A stretch of 64,000 nucleotides of DNA from Allobaileyella intestinalis. Its GTDB lineage: Bacteria; Bacillota; Clostridia; Peptostreptococcales; Anaerovoracaceae. The position numbers were made by a program, and so were the translations under genes. The DNA is taken from contig NZ_VUNB01000006.1 in the NCBI RefSeq assembly GCF_009695865.1, positions 1 through 64,000 of the forward strand. Direction: 5' to 3'. Positions 46,850-55,382 of the stretch are shown here, in pieces. The notes under the pieces were generated by a model. It ran no database searches. It worked only from the letters and a program-made list of their open reading frames with translations, and was not told the origin of the DNA. Each line of letters starts with the position of its first letter. The first letter of the stretch is position 1.

Positions 46850-48172
46850 TTAATTCTCCAGATCAACATGGATGCCCAGGGAGAAAAGGACATGCCAGAA
46901 ATCCGGCCAGCTTTTTGAAACGGCCTCAGCATCATCGATGGTGCCTCCCGTGATGGTAGAAAGAACGGCCAGGGACATTACTATGCGGTGATCGTTGTGA
47001 CCCCGGAGAATTTCTACGGGCTTCTGAAGCTTTCCCGGGAAAACTTTAATGTCATTTTCTCCGCAGCGGACTTCTATGCCGAATTTTGCCAGCTCCTGAG
47101 CCATTACCTGACCCCGGTCAGACTCTTTTATTCTGAGCCTTCCCGTGCCTGTGAGATAACATCCGCCTGTGGCTGCACCAAAAGCCATTAGTACAGGTCC
47201 AAGGTCAGGGCAGCCTGAAATATCAAGAGCTTTTTCAGTGCCTCGCCGGGAAATAGAATCCATAAGCTCCGGACATACCCGGTCTCCTTGGGAACTTGAA
47301 GGATTAAGCCCTGTAATGGTCATAGGGGAATTTTCCTGCGAAGAATCCCACTCCCGATTGATTTCCTTGATTTTTTTCAGTGCATACAGAAAAGCCGAAT
47401 TTGACCAGTCGCCCTCAGTCACATAATTTCCGGCTTTATACTGCTGCCTCCCGGGAATTGTAAAAATCAGATCGCAGCAATCAGTTTCAACACTTCTGGC
47501 TTCTGATACCTTCACGTGGACGCCAAACTGTCTCATTACGTCCAGGGTAATGTCAATATATGGCCGGCTTTCCACAGGTCCTTTGACTATAAGCCTGCTT
47601 GTTTCTGGCAGGAGGGGCAGGGCCAGGAGAAGGCCTGTAGCAAACTGGCTGCTGATGTTGCCGGGAATTACATAGCTTCCGGCCTGCAGAATTCCTGATA
47701 CCGTAATTAAGCAGGATTCCCGGTCACTGGATATTTCAACTGCCTTTTCAGGCAGGATTTTCTCGTAAACAGAAATGCCTCTTTCCATCAGCCTGGGTGC
47801 GCACTTGAAAATTCCGCCGCCGAAAAGCAGGGAAACGGGAATCAAGAACCTGAGAGTACTTCCGGACTCCCCGCAATCTATCAAGGGAAGAATCTCTTTT
47901 TTTTCAGATGAATCACTGCATCCTGCCGAAAAAACACCTGGGGCACCAGTTCCTCTTACCTGAATAGAACCTGATGAACTCCGTTTTATTTCAGCTCCAA
48001 GGGCAGACAAAGCCCCCATGGTGGCCACTATGTCGCAGCTTCCGGAAACACCGGACAGGTTGCTCAATCCCCCTGTAAGGCCAGAACAGATCAGCATCCG
48101 GTGATCTATGCTTTTTGACGGAGGCGCCTGAACAGTTCCGGCGGCCCGGCCTGGCTGTATTATTGCTTTCAT
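46850..48172 (-). CDS. aroA: 3-phosphoshikimate 1-carboxyvinyltransferase (EPSP synthase)
   Basis: Sixth shikimate step: shikimate 3-phosphate plus phosphoenolpyruvate to EPSP. The 440-residue product has the N-terminal SKSIDHRMLI, GESGSTLRFL, SSQFATGLLLALPL, the C-terminal RIKESDRGQVMAQELAKFG and GHNDHRIVMSLAV. Its ATG overlaps the pheA stop by 4 nt, so translation is coupled. The class (glyphosate-sensitive or not) was not judged. Confidence 0.94.
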   Translation of the reverse strand: MKAIIQPGRAAGTVQAPPSKSIDHRMLICSGLTGGLSNLSGVSGSCDIVATMGALSALGAEIKRSSSGSIQVRGTGAPGVFSAGCSDSSEKKEILPLIDCGESGSTLRFLIPVSLLFGGGIFKCAPRLMERGISVYEKILPEKAVEISSDRESCLITVSGILQAGSYVIPGNISSQFATGLLLALPLLPETSRLIVKGPVESRPYIDITLDVMRQFGVHVKVSEARSVETDCCDLIFTIPGRQQYKAGNYVTEGDWSNSAFLYALKKIKEINREWDSSQENSPMTITGLNPSSSQGDRVCPELMDSISRRGTEKALDISGCPDLGPVLMAFGAATGGCYLTGTGRLRIKESDRGQVMAQELAKFGIEVRCGENDIKVFPGKLQKPVEILRGHNDHRIVMSLAVLSTITGGTIDDAEAVSKSWPDFWHVLFSLGIHVDLEN

Positions 48173-49371
48173 TCTTCGCTGTTCTCCTGTGCAGTGGTGT
48201 TCCGGGACTGGACGGTACTTGAAATCAGATTTGTTCCGGCCCGGAAGGTGCCTGCCATCTTAAGCTGGGCACACAGTACATTCAGTTCCCGCAGCATCTC
48301 AGTACCTTCCTCGGTGTGAATATTGCCTTCAGCTTCTATATAGAAATAGTAATTCCAGAGAAGTCCCTTCATTGGACGGCTCCTCATTGTGCCCATGTTG
48401 TAGTCATGAGCACCTATGATATTCAGCACCTGGGCAAGGGAACTTGCTTCGTTTTTTGCTGTAAAAACAAGGATGAAATGGTCGTCTTCATGATTGGAAT
48501 CAGGCTGCGGCCGGTTCTGGGCCCGGCTGAAGGCGGCGAACCGGGTGGTATTGTACGGATCGTCGTTAATGTGGGGCTCCAGAATGTCGAGACCGAAGAT
48601 TTTGCTGGTTTCGGAGCTGGCAATGGCGCCAAGATGAATGTCTCCTGCATCTGAAACCATTTTTGCTGCTGCGGCAGTGTTGCTGCAGGCTGCCGCCTCT
48701 ATATTGCGGGCTTCAAGAAAACTTCTGCACTGTTCAAGGGCCTGGGGATGGCTGGTTACCCGGGTAATATCCTGGATTCCAGCACCTTTAATGCCAAGGA
48801 GATTGTGGGTCACGGGAAGATCCAGAACCTGGTTGATGAACAGGCTTCCGCTGAAAATAAGATCCATAACCTCACCAACCTCGCCGGCCCAGCTGTTTTC
48901 CAAAGGAAGAACTGCACTGTCCACTTCCCCTGATTCCACGGCTCTGTAGGCCTGGGTGAAAGTAGGGAAAGCAATCAGGCGGGCAGATGGAAACATTTTT
49001 TTTGCAGCAATATAGCTGAAGGCCCCGGGAACTCCGGCGTAGGCAATCTTCATGGAGGAGATAATCTTCTCCTGGTAACGGCGGGAAATATTCATCACTG
49101 TGTGCATGAAGTCCACATAGTGAGGTTCAATTTCAGGATCGCTGATATAGCTTCTGTTTAATGCGATTACGTCAGATTCCCGGGCTCCGTCAAAAATAGA
49201 AAGTCCGTGTTCCCTCTTGTAGGCGGCAATCTGCTGAACTGTCTTCATTCTGGCCTGGAAAAGGGCGGCCATGGATTTGTCTATGCTGTTTATTTCCTGA
49301 CGCAGTGATTCCAGCTCATCAACGTCCGGTGATTCTGCCGTTTCAGGATTCATGTTACTGTTCTCAACCAT
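48169..49371 (-). CDS. pheA: Bifunctional chorismate mutase/prephenate dehydratase
   Basis: Converts chorismate to prephenate and then phenylpyruvate, precursor of phenylalanine. The 400-residue product has an AroQ chorismate mutase helix bundle (about 15-100: LRQEINSIDKSMAALFQAR), a prephenate dehydratase domain (about 108-290, GVPGAFSYIAA and NTTRFAAFSR) and an ACT regulatory domain with MRSRPMKGLLWNYYFY. It heads the operon pheA-aroA-aroF. Confidence 0.94.
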   Translation of the reverse strand: MVENSNMNPETAESPDVDELESLRQEINSIDKSMAALFQARMKTVQQIAAYKREHGLSIFDGARESDVIALNRSYISDPEIEPHYVDFMHTVMNISRRYQEKIISSMKIAYAGVPGAFSYIAAKKMFPSARLIAFPTFTQAYRAVESGEVDSAVLPLENSWAGEVGEVMDLIFSGSLFINQVLDLPVTHNLLGIKGAGIQDITRVTSHPQALEQCRSFLEARNIEAAACSNTAAAAKMVSDAGDIHLGAIASSETSKIFGLDILEPHINDDPYNTTRFAAFSRAQNRPQPDSNHEDDHFILVFTAKNEASSLAQVLNIIGAHDYNMGTMRSRPMKGLLWNYYFYIEAEGNIHTEEGTEMLRELNVLCAQLKMAGTFRAGTNLISSTVQSRNTTAQENSEE

Positions 49372-49445
49372 TGTTCTGACCCTCCATGATTTATTCAGAT
49401 TCTCATTAATTCTATATCAATAAGCCTTTGCCTTCTATAACGAAG

Positions 49446-49476
49446 AAAATAAAAAGTGCGGATCCACAGATCCGCC
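49446..49476 (-). terminator. Hairpin terminator inside the pheA leader (candidate attenuator)
   Basis: On the minus strand GCGGATC-TGTG-GATCCGC (perfect seven pairs, 49458-49475) is followed by A, C and CTTTTTATTTTC. It lies about 75 nt before the pheA start and about 115 nt after a consensus promoter. Confidence 0.7.
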
Positions 49477-49590
49477 GTAAACCTGGTTGATTCATTATAA
49501 ACTCACACAGCCTGTTATCCACACCTGCCACAAAACTGCCTGGTGGCTAAGGTGAAAATCTCCCAAGAAACAATATGAATGTTGTCGAAT

Positions 49591-49618
49591 ATTATAAAGG
49601 GCTGGAGAAGGCTGTCAA
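49591..49618 (-). promoter_or_regulatory. Promoter upstream of pheA leader
   Basis: On the minus strand TTGACA (49613-49618), a 16-bp spacer, and TATAAT (49591-49596). It should start a leader of roughly 210 nt before pheA. Confidence 0.8.
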
Positions 49619-49632
49619 GGTTAAATATAAAA

Positions 49633-49663
49633 GAAAAAACGAATCCCGAAGGATCCGTTTTTT
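49633..49663 (-). terminator. prdF terminator
   Basis: On the minus strand AAAAAACGGATCC-TTCG-GGATTCGTTTTTT, seven pairs with one wobble plus A/U pairs, followed by a T-rich tail. Confidence 0.88.
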
Positions 49664-49710
49664 CTGAAAAAGATTTAGAAAGGCACAAAATGCTTTGAAA
49701 AAATCATCTC

Positions 49711-50775
49711 TTATTTAGGAACTACAAATCCCTTGCCCATTGCATCATCAGGATCGATGAACCATGTAGCCTCACCTGTCAGGTAAGCTCCGCCGGTAAC
49801 CTGTGGGATAACGGCATCGTAGTCGCCAACCTTGGCAGTATCAGCGATGTGTCCGATGAACTTTGTTCCGATGAATGACTCATAAACAAAGGTCTCGCCA
49901 ACATTCAGCTCTCCCTTGTCATACAGCCAGGACATCTTAGCAGAAGTACCTGTGCCGCATGGAGATCTGTCAAGCTGAGGATCATCAGGATTTCCGAATA
50001 CTACGAGGTTTCTCAGAGCGAACTTGGCATCCGGGCATGTCTCCTTAGGATCGATGTCTGTTGTGCAGTAGTTCTCTACCAGGTCTACAGTAGTGATGTC
50101 CAGCTCAGGGTGCTGAATCTCAACAGTCTTGTTGATCTCGTTAAGAGCGAAGCTGGAGAACTTTGTGAGCTCGCCGGCTGTGTCAGGACCAACCTTGAAT
50201 CCGAAGTTCTTCTCTGTGTCTACCAGAGCGAAGAAGGAACCGCCGAAGCAGATGTCGTAAACAACATCCTTTCCGTTGTAGTTCAGGTGGAGATCCTTCT
50301 TATATACGAAAGCAGGAACGTTAGTCAGGGTAACGCCAGTTACCTTGCCGTCCTTGCACTTGGCAACAGTTCTGATGATTCCTGCAGGAGCTTCCAGAAC
50401 AACCTCTGTCTCAGGCTCCTTCATCTCCATCAGGCCACCTTCAAGAATAGCTGTAACAGTTCCGATTGTGCAGTGACCACACATGTTCAGATATCCGCCG
50501 CCGTCCATGAAGAATACTCCGAAGTCAGCCTCTTTGTTGCAAGGCTCAGTGATGATAGCACCGAACATATCATGGTGTCCACGTGGCTCATACATCAGCA
50601 TAGTTCTGATGTAATCGTAGTGCTCCTCCAGATAATGCTTTCTCTCGATCATTGTGTTTCCCTTAGTCTCAGGGCAGTCGATAGCAACTCTGCAGTACTC
50701 ACCTTCGGTATGAGCCTCGATGGTTCTGATACAATCAGTATACTTGGAATAATCAATCTTGGTTTCCAGTGCCAT
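49711..50775 (-). CDS. prdF: Proline racemase
   Basis: Interconverts L- and D-proline, giving the substrate of D-proline reductase. The 354-residue product has both catalytic cysteines: C99 in MCGHCTIG and C273 in SPCGTGTSA, so it is not a dehydratase of the family with a threonine. 4-Hydroxyproline epimerase is the main alternative; the prd neighbourhood favours proline. The start is ATG 50775, after AAGGAGGTAA. It is divergent from prdC across a 570-bp region. Confidence 0.92.
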   Translation of the reverse strand: MALETKIDYSKYTDCIRTIEAHTEGEYCRVAIDCPETKGNTMIERKHYLEEHYDYIRTMLMYEPRGHHDMFGAIITEPCNKEADFGVFFMDGGGYLNMCGHCTIGTVTAILEGGLMEMKEPETEVVLEAPAGIIRTVAKCKDGKVTGVTLTNVPAFVYKKDLHLNYNGKDVVYDICFGGSFFALVDTEKNFGFKVGPDTAGELTKFSSFALNEINKTVEIQHPELDITTVDLVENYCTTDIDPKETCPDAKFALRNLVVFGNPDDPQLDRSPCGTGTSAKMSWLYDKGELNVGETFVYESFIGTKFIGHIADTAKVGDYDAVIPQVTGGAYLTGEATWFIDPDDAMGKGFVVPK

Positions 50776-50833
50776 GCTAGTTACCTCCTTAAAAACAATA
50801 GACGATTTCAATACATCGCCCTCGAATGATTAA

Positions 50834-50862
50834 ATTGTATTCCATGGAATAATCAAAGTCAA
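50834..50862 (-). promoter_or_regulatory. prdF promoter with palindromic spacer
   Basis: On the minus strand TTGACT (50857-50862), a 17-bp spacer, and TACAAT (50834-50839). A perfect 14-bp palindrome TATTCCATGGAATA (50838-50851) occupies most of the spacer and is a candidate operator. Confidence 0.7.
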
Positions 50863-51234
50863 CAAAACTTTAACAAATGCTAAAAACTGTATATCCCTTG
50901 AAAACAGCGGCGTGCATCGAAATTCATGCAAGTTTGACGCATCAAACATGCCTTGATTTGTATGAAATTTTAACGGAAAAATATTTTTCAAAAGTCCACC
51001 GCTGTGGTCAGGCGTGAAAATATTACATATTAATAATGTGCATCTTCCTGGTGTTAAGTGGGTGACAATCTGGGACAGATAGAGATACATTGAGAAAATC
51101 TATTGATTAGTAGTTGATTTTCCCATAATAGGGTGTTAATGTATTGACGAAATCAATAGCATATTCGAAGGGAAAACGTACTTACGGGGTTCAGTAACTT
51201 ATTGAAATGTTCAATGACGAAGACTCCCCGAATA
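50863..51234. promoter_or_regulatory. prdF-prdC divergent regulatory region
   Basis: No gene seen. It contains ATTGA-CGAAA-TCAAT (51143-51157) and ATTGAA-ATG-TTCAAT (51211-51225), palindromes near the prdC promoter that could be activator or repressor sites. I searched by eye for a sigma-54 -24/-12 element (TGGC-N8-TTGC) and did not find a clear one. Confidence 0.5.
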
Positions 51235-51263
51235 TTGAAAAAGCCCTGTTGATATGCTATCAT
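51235..51263 (+). promoter_or_regulatory. prdC promoter
   Basis: TTGAAA (51235-51240), a 17-bp spacer, and TATCAT (51258-51263), about 85 bp before the start codon. Confidence 0.72.
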
Positions 51264-51348
51264 TTACCATGTTAAGCGATGTCCCTCAGCCTTGAAATAA
51301 CTGAGAGATATGAGATGGTATTTTATTTCACAAAGGAGAAACTTGGGC

Positions 51349-52695
51349 ATGGAAAATTTGCAGATTTTACTGAGACAGCATGTCGGCAAGCCTTGTGCAC
51401 CAGTTGTTAAAGTTGGTGACAAAGTTAAGAAGGGCACACTGATTGCCGAGCCTACAGGACTTGGTGCAAATATTTTCTCCAGCGCATATGGCGTTGTTGA
51501 GGATATTACAGATGACAGAATCATCATCAAGCCAGACGAGGAGCAGCCTGACGATTACGAGAAGATTCCTGAGGGAACACCTCTGGAAATGGTAAAGGCT
51601 GCCGGAGTCGTAGGAATGGGCGGAGCCGGATTCCCTACAGGAATCAAGCTGGACACACACTTCGACGGAGATGGATACATTCTTGTAAACGCTTCAGAGT
51701 GCGAGCCTGGCCTGAGACATAATATTCAGCAGATGGAAGACGAGCCGGAGAAGGTCCTGAAGGGCGTTAAGTACGCAATGGAGATTTCCGGAGCTAACAA
51801 GGCTATCTTCGCTATCAAGAAGAAGAACCGCAAGGCTATCGAGAAGCTGGACGCTCTTCTGGAGAACGAGCCTGATATTTCCCGTCACCTTCTGGCAGAC
51901 ATTTATCCAGAAGGAGAGGAAAGAGCTGTAGTAAGATCCTGCCTGGGCATTGAGCTTGAGCCAAGCCAGCTGCCATCAGCTGCTAAGGCAGTAGTTATCA
52001 ACAGTGAGACCTGCGCTAGAATCGCAGAAGCTATTGATGAGAGAAAGCCTTCATTCCTGAAGAACGTTACAGTAAGAGGTAAGCTGAACGGTGGAAATGA
52101 AGCTCACGTATTCATGGACGTTCCTGTTGGAACAAGCGTTGGAGACCTCATTGAGAGAGCCGGCGGAATCGACGGAGAGTACGGTGAGATCACAATGGGC
52201 GGAGCTTTCACAGGTCACGCTACAACACTTGATGCACCTATTACAAAGACAACAGGAGCTATCCTTGTTTCCATGCCATTCATGGATCTTAAGGGAGCTA
52301 AGCTGGGAATCCTGGTTTGTGCCTGCGGCGGAAACCTTGAGAGAATGGAAGACCTGGCTAAGAAATACAACGGAACAGTTACACAGGTTTGCTACTGCAA
52401 GCAGGCTCAGGAGCAGAAGAACGGCTCCAGAAAGTGCGAGCGTCCTGGTATCTGCCCTGGACAGGTAAAGAACAACCTGGACTTCAAGAAGGCCGGATGT
52501 GAGTATATCCTTATCGGAAACTGCTCCGACTGCTCCAACACAGTTATGGCTTCCGGTCCTAAGATGGGCCTGAAGGTTCTGCACATGACAGACCACCTGA
52601 TGAGAGCTGTTGGACACCCTCTGTACAGAACACTGAGAGTTTCCAAGGAAGTAGACCAGGATCTGAACGTACAGGACAACGTTGAGAACAACTAG
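51349..52695 (+). CDS. prdC: PrdC, RnfC-like electron-transfer protein of proline reductase (Cys form)
   Basis: RnfC/NuoF-like flavoprotein thought to pass electrons to proline reductase. The 448-residue product has the VVGMGGAGFPTGIK glycine-rich motif and a soluble-ligand-binding-like domain, then a cysteine-rich C-terminal part (CACGGN, CYC, CERPGICPGQ, GNCSDCSNT). In characterised Stickland clostridia PrdC is a selenoprotein; here there is no in-frame TGA, and C392/C395 in GNCSDCSNT are candidates for the position taken by selenocysteine there (inference). The start ATG 51349 follows AAAGGAG; the frame is open further upstream. Confidence 0.88.
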   Translation: MENLQILLRQHVGKPCAPVVKVGDKVKKGTLIAEPTGLGANIFSSAYGVVEDITDDRIIIKPDEEQPDDYEKIPEGTPLEMVKAAGVVGMGGAGFPTGIKLDTHFDGDGYILVNASECEPGLRHNIQQMEDEPEKVLKGVKYAMEISGANKAIFAIKKKNRKAIEKLDALLENEPDISRHLLADIYPEGEERAVVRSCLGIELEPSQLPSAAKAVVINSETCARIAEAIDERKPSFLKNVTVRGKLNGGNEAHVFMDVPVGTSVGDLIERAGGIDGEYGEITMGGAFTGHATTLDAPITKTTGAILVSMPFMDLKGAKLGILVCACGGNLERMEDLAKKYNGTVTQVCYCKQAQEQKNGSRKCERPGICPGQVKNNLDFKKAGCEYILIGNCSDCSNTVMASGPKMGLKVLHMTDHLMRAVGHPLYRTLRVSKEVDQDLNVQDNVENN

Positions 52696-52865
52696 TTCCA
52701 GTATTTGAACAGGACTCCGGTTCTGTTCGGATAACACTACGATAAAGGTAGTAAACTGAGATGATTCGCTTGACACCTCCCCTCCCAAGCTTTTTAAAGC
52801 GAACAGTTTCAGCTTATATACATTAAGAAATGTTTTAAGCAAAACAATCTAAGGAGGATAGTCAA
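52696..52865 (+). promoter_or_regulatory. Spacer before the PrdA N-terminal paralogue
   Basis: Holds a GAACAG/CTGTTC hairpin (about 52708-52729), a TTGACA near 52772 without a good -10 at the right distance, and CGCTT/AAGCG arms. Read-through from prdC or a weak promoter are both possible. Confidence 0.35.
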
Positions 52866-53285
52866 ATGTCAATTTCAGCAGAAACAGCAAAGGCACATGC
52901 AAACGATCCCGCAGTTCTGTGCTGCAGGGCAGAGGCAGGAACAAAGCTGGCACCATCCAATTTTGAGGATCCGGCAATTTTCCCTGATTTGATCGATTCC
53001 GGCCTTCTGAATACAGACGGCGCTCTGAAGCTGGGGCAGGTACTGAACGGTTCAACACTTACCAAGACTGTTGATTCCCTTACACCAGTTACTCCAGATA
53101 TCATCGACAAGTATGATGAACTTGCAGATGAGACAGAGGAAGAGGCTGATGCACCTGCAGAAGCAGAGGATGAGGCTGTTCCAGTAACAGCACCGGCAGG
53201 CACAAAGATGACTGTTGCAGGCGGAGTTGTAAAGCTGGCCATTGCTGAAGGTAAAGACATCTATATCGAGTTCCCTGTTTTCTAA
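52866..53285 (+). CDS. Free-standing paralogue of the PrdA N-terminal domain
   Basis: A 139-residue protein whose first 85 residues differ from PrdA (53478) at only about six positions. It carries the same CC pair in VLCCRAE and the block DPAIFPDLIDSGLLNTDGAL. After an acidic Ala/Glu linker it ends with a version of the short beta segment that follows in PrdA (GGVVKLAIAEGKDIYIE versus GGTIKLHIGEGKNIDIE) and then stops, lacking the catalytic parts. It has AAGGAGG and an intact frame, so it looks expressed rather than decayed. It might bind the PrdB/PrdC partners or alter complex assembly; this is speculation. Confidence 0.85.
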   Translation: MSISAETAKAHANDPAVLCCRAEAGTKLAPSNFEDPAIFPDLIDSGLLNTDGALKLGQVLNGSTLTKTVDSLTPVTPDIIDKYDELADETEEEADAPAEAEDEAVPVTAPAGTKMTVAGGVVKLAIAEGKDIYIEFPVF

Positions 53286-53309
53286 AGAAGACAGGTGCAG
53301 CTCGCAATT

Positions 53310-53364
53310 CGGGGCAGATAACTCTGAGGAGACTGCCCCGCCGGGAAACCGGTTGCCGAAAGGC
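53310..53364 (+). other. Three consecutive hairpins before prdA
   Basis: CGGGGCAG/CTGCCCCG (53310-53340, loop of 15), CCGG-GAAA-CCGG (53341-53352) and GCC-GAAA-GGC (53355-53364), two of them with GNRA loops. There is no T-run, so I do not call a terminator. They may protect or process the mRNA so that prdA differs in amount from the upstream genes. Confidence 0.55.
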
Positions 53365-53477
53365 ATTAAACAGTATTTATTATGTGCTTCCGAGACCCCC
53401 GAAGCATATCGGAGACACAGATAAATATAAATTTTGCGAAAGCAAGCATCAATTATTTTTTAAGGAGGAAGATCGAA

Positions 53478-55334
53478 ATGTCAATTACAGCTGAAACAGC
53501 TAAACAACATGCAAACGATCCGGCTGTCCTGTGCTGCAGAGCAGAAGAGGGAACTGTACTGGCTCCATCTAACTTTGAGGATCCAGCTATTTTCCCTGAT
53601 CTGATCGATTCAGGACTTCTGAACACTGATGGCGCATTGAAGCTGGGACAGGTTCTCAACGGTTCTAAGCTGACAAAGACCGTTGATTCCCTGACTCCAA
53701 TCACACCAGACATCATTGATAAGTACGATGAGCTGGAGGGCGAGGAAGAGGCACCTGCTGAGGAGGCAGCTCCTGTAGAGGAAGCACCTGTTGCAGCACC
53801 TGCAGCTACACTGGCTCCAGTTGTTGGCGGAACAATCAAGCTCCACATCGGTGAAGGAAAGAACATCGATATAGAGCTCCCTGCAGGCCTGGGCGGCGGC
53901 GCAGTAGCAGCAGCTCCAGCAGCAGTAGCAGCAGCTCCAGCAGCTGAAGCAGCAGCTCCAGTTGAAGAGGAGAAGGTAGTAAGGACACTGTCAAGAAGAC
54001 ACCTGAGAATCGACAAGGTTGAGAGAGGTCCTGAAACAAAGATCGAGAACCACGTTCTGTACATTGAGGAAGGCATCGAAGAGAAGGCTGTTGAGAGCGA
54101 GAAGCTGGTTCAGTCCCTGAAGATCGATGTAATCACTCCAGAGAACTATCACACATATTCCGAGACAATCATGGATATCCAGCCTATCGCTACAAAGGAA
54201 GGCGAAGCTGAGCTGGGCGAGGGCGTTACCAGAGTACTGGATGGCGTTCTGATGGTAGTTTCCGGAACAGATGAAAACGGCGTTCAGATCGGTGAGTTCG
54301 GTTCATCTGAGGGATACATCGACGAGAACATGATGTGGGGCAGACCTGGTGCTGCTGACAAGGGCGAGACTCTGATCAAGACAGAGGTCATCATCGATGC
54401 TGGAAAGAACATGGAGAGACCTGGTCCTATCGCTGCTCACAAGGCTACAGATGTCATCACAGATGCTATCCGTAAGGCTCTGAAGAAGGTTGATGAGTCC
54501 GAGTTCGAGGCTGACCTTGAGGAGTTCAAGCAGGTAAGAAGACCTGGAAAGAAGAAGGTAGTTGTAATCAAGGAGATCATGGGCCAGGGCGCTATGCACG
54601 ATAACTTCCTGTTCCCTGTAGAGCCAGTTGGAACACTGGGAGCTAAGCCTAACGTAGATATGGGTAACGTTCCTATCGCTGCTTCCCCACTGGAAGTTCT
54701 TGATGGATGCATCCACGCACTGACATGCATCGGACCTGCTTCTAAGGAAATGTCCAGACACTACTGGAGAGAGCCACTGGTACTGGAAGCACTGCACGAT
54801 CCTGAACTGGACCTCTGCGGCGTAATCTTCGTTGGATCACCACAGGCTAACTCCGAGAAGTTCTACGTATCCAGAAGACTGGGACAGATGGTAGAACTGC
54901 TTGATGTTGATGGTGCATTTGTTACAACAGAGGGATTCGGAAACAACCACGTAGACTTCGTAACTCATATCGAGAACATCGGTAAGAGAGGAATTCCAGT
55001 AGTTGGATTCTCCTTCTGCGCAGCACAGGGTGCTCTGGTAGTTGGTAACAAGTACTGCAACGCTATGATCGACAACAACAAGTCCATGTCCGGTATCGAG
55101 AACGAGGTTCTGGAGTGCAACACTCTGTGCCCAGAGGATGCTGTTCGTGGTGTAGCTATGCTCAAGGCTGAGATGGCTGGTGAGGAGATCAAGGCACCTG
55201 AGAGAAAGTACAATGTCAACGTTAAGAACAACAACCTGGAGCTCATCGAGAAGGCAACAGGCAAGAAGATCGAGACAGTTGAGAACGAGCAGTCTCTGCC
55301 AATGTCTGAGAAGAGAAAAGAGAAGTACGACTAA
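53478..55334 (+). CDS. prdA: D-proline reductase proprotein PrdA
   Basis: Proprotein of D-proline reductase (D-proline to 5-aminovalerate). The 618-residue product has an N-terminal domain, an Ala/Pro/Glu-rich linker (about 95-175), then the core. The known enzyme is cleaved at a Thr-Cys bond to make a pyruvoyl group; the matching bond here is T416-C417 in ALTCIGPASKEMSRHY, which would give a C-terminal part of 202 residues, near the 23-kDa subunit of characterised enzymes. The start is ATG 53478, after AAGGAGG; the frame is open for 32 more codons upstream. Confidence 0.95.
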   Translation: MSITAETAKQHANDPAVLCCRAEEGTVLAPSNFEDPAIFPDLIDSGLLNTDGALKLGQVLNGSKLTKTVDSLTPITPDIIDKYDELEGEEEAPAEEAAPVEEAPVAAPAATLAPVVGGTIKLHIGEGKNIDIELPAGLGGGAVAAAPAAVAAAPAAEAAAPVEEEKVVRTLSRRHLRIDKVERGPETKIENHVLYIEEGIEEKAVESEKLVQSLKIDVITPENYHTYSETIMDIQPIATKEGEAELGEGVTRVLDGVLMVVSGTDENGVQIGEFGSSEGYIDENMMWGRPGAADKGETLIKTEVIIDAGKNMERPGPIAAHKATDVITDAIRKALKKVDESEFEADLEEFKQVRRPGKKKVVVIKEIMGQGAMHDNFLFPVEPVGTLGAKPNVDMGNVPIAASPLEVLDGCIHALTCIGPASKEMSRHYWREPLVLEALHDPELDLCGVIFVGSPQANSEKFYVSRRLGQMVELLDVDGAFVTTEGFGNNHVDFVTHIENIGKRGIPVVGFSFCAAQGALVVGNKYCNAMIDNNKSMSGIENEVLECNTLCPEDAVRGVAMLKAEMAGEEIKAPERKYNVNVKNNNLELIEKATGKKIETVENEQSLPMSEKRKEKYD

Positions 55335-55382
55335 TCGGAAGATCATCTGATTAGAATAAAATTATCAGGAGAGAACATACTT

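Noticed and set aside
51064-51300. A sigma-54 promoter for prdC, expected if a PrdR-type activator controls the cluster
   Set aside because: I found no convincing TGGC-N8-TTGC element by eye; a normal TTGAAA-17-TATCAT pair is present instead. A position weight matrix scan could still reveal one.
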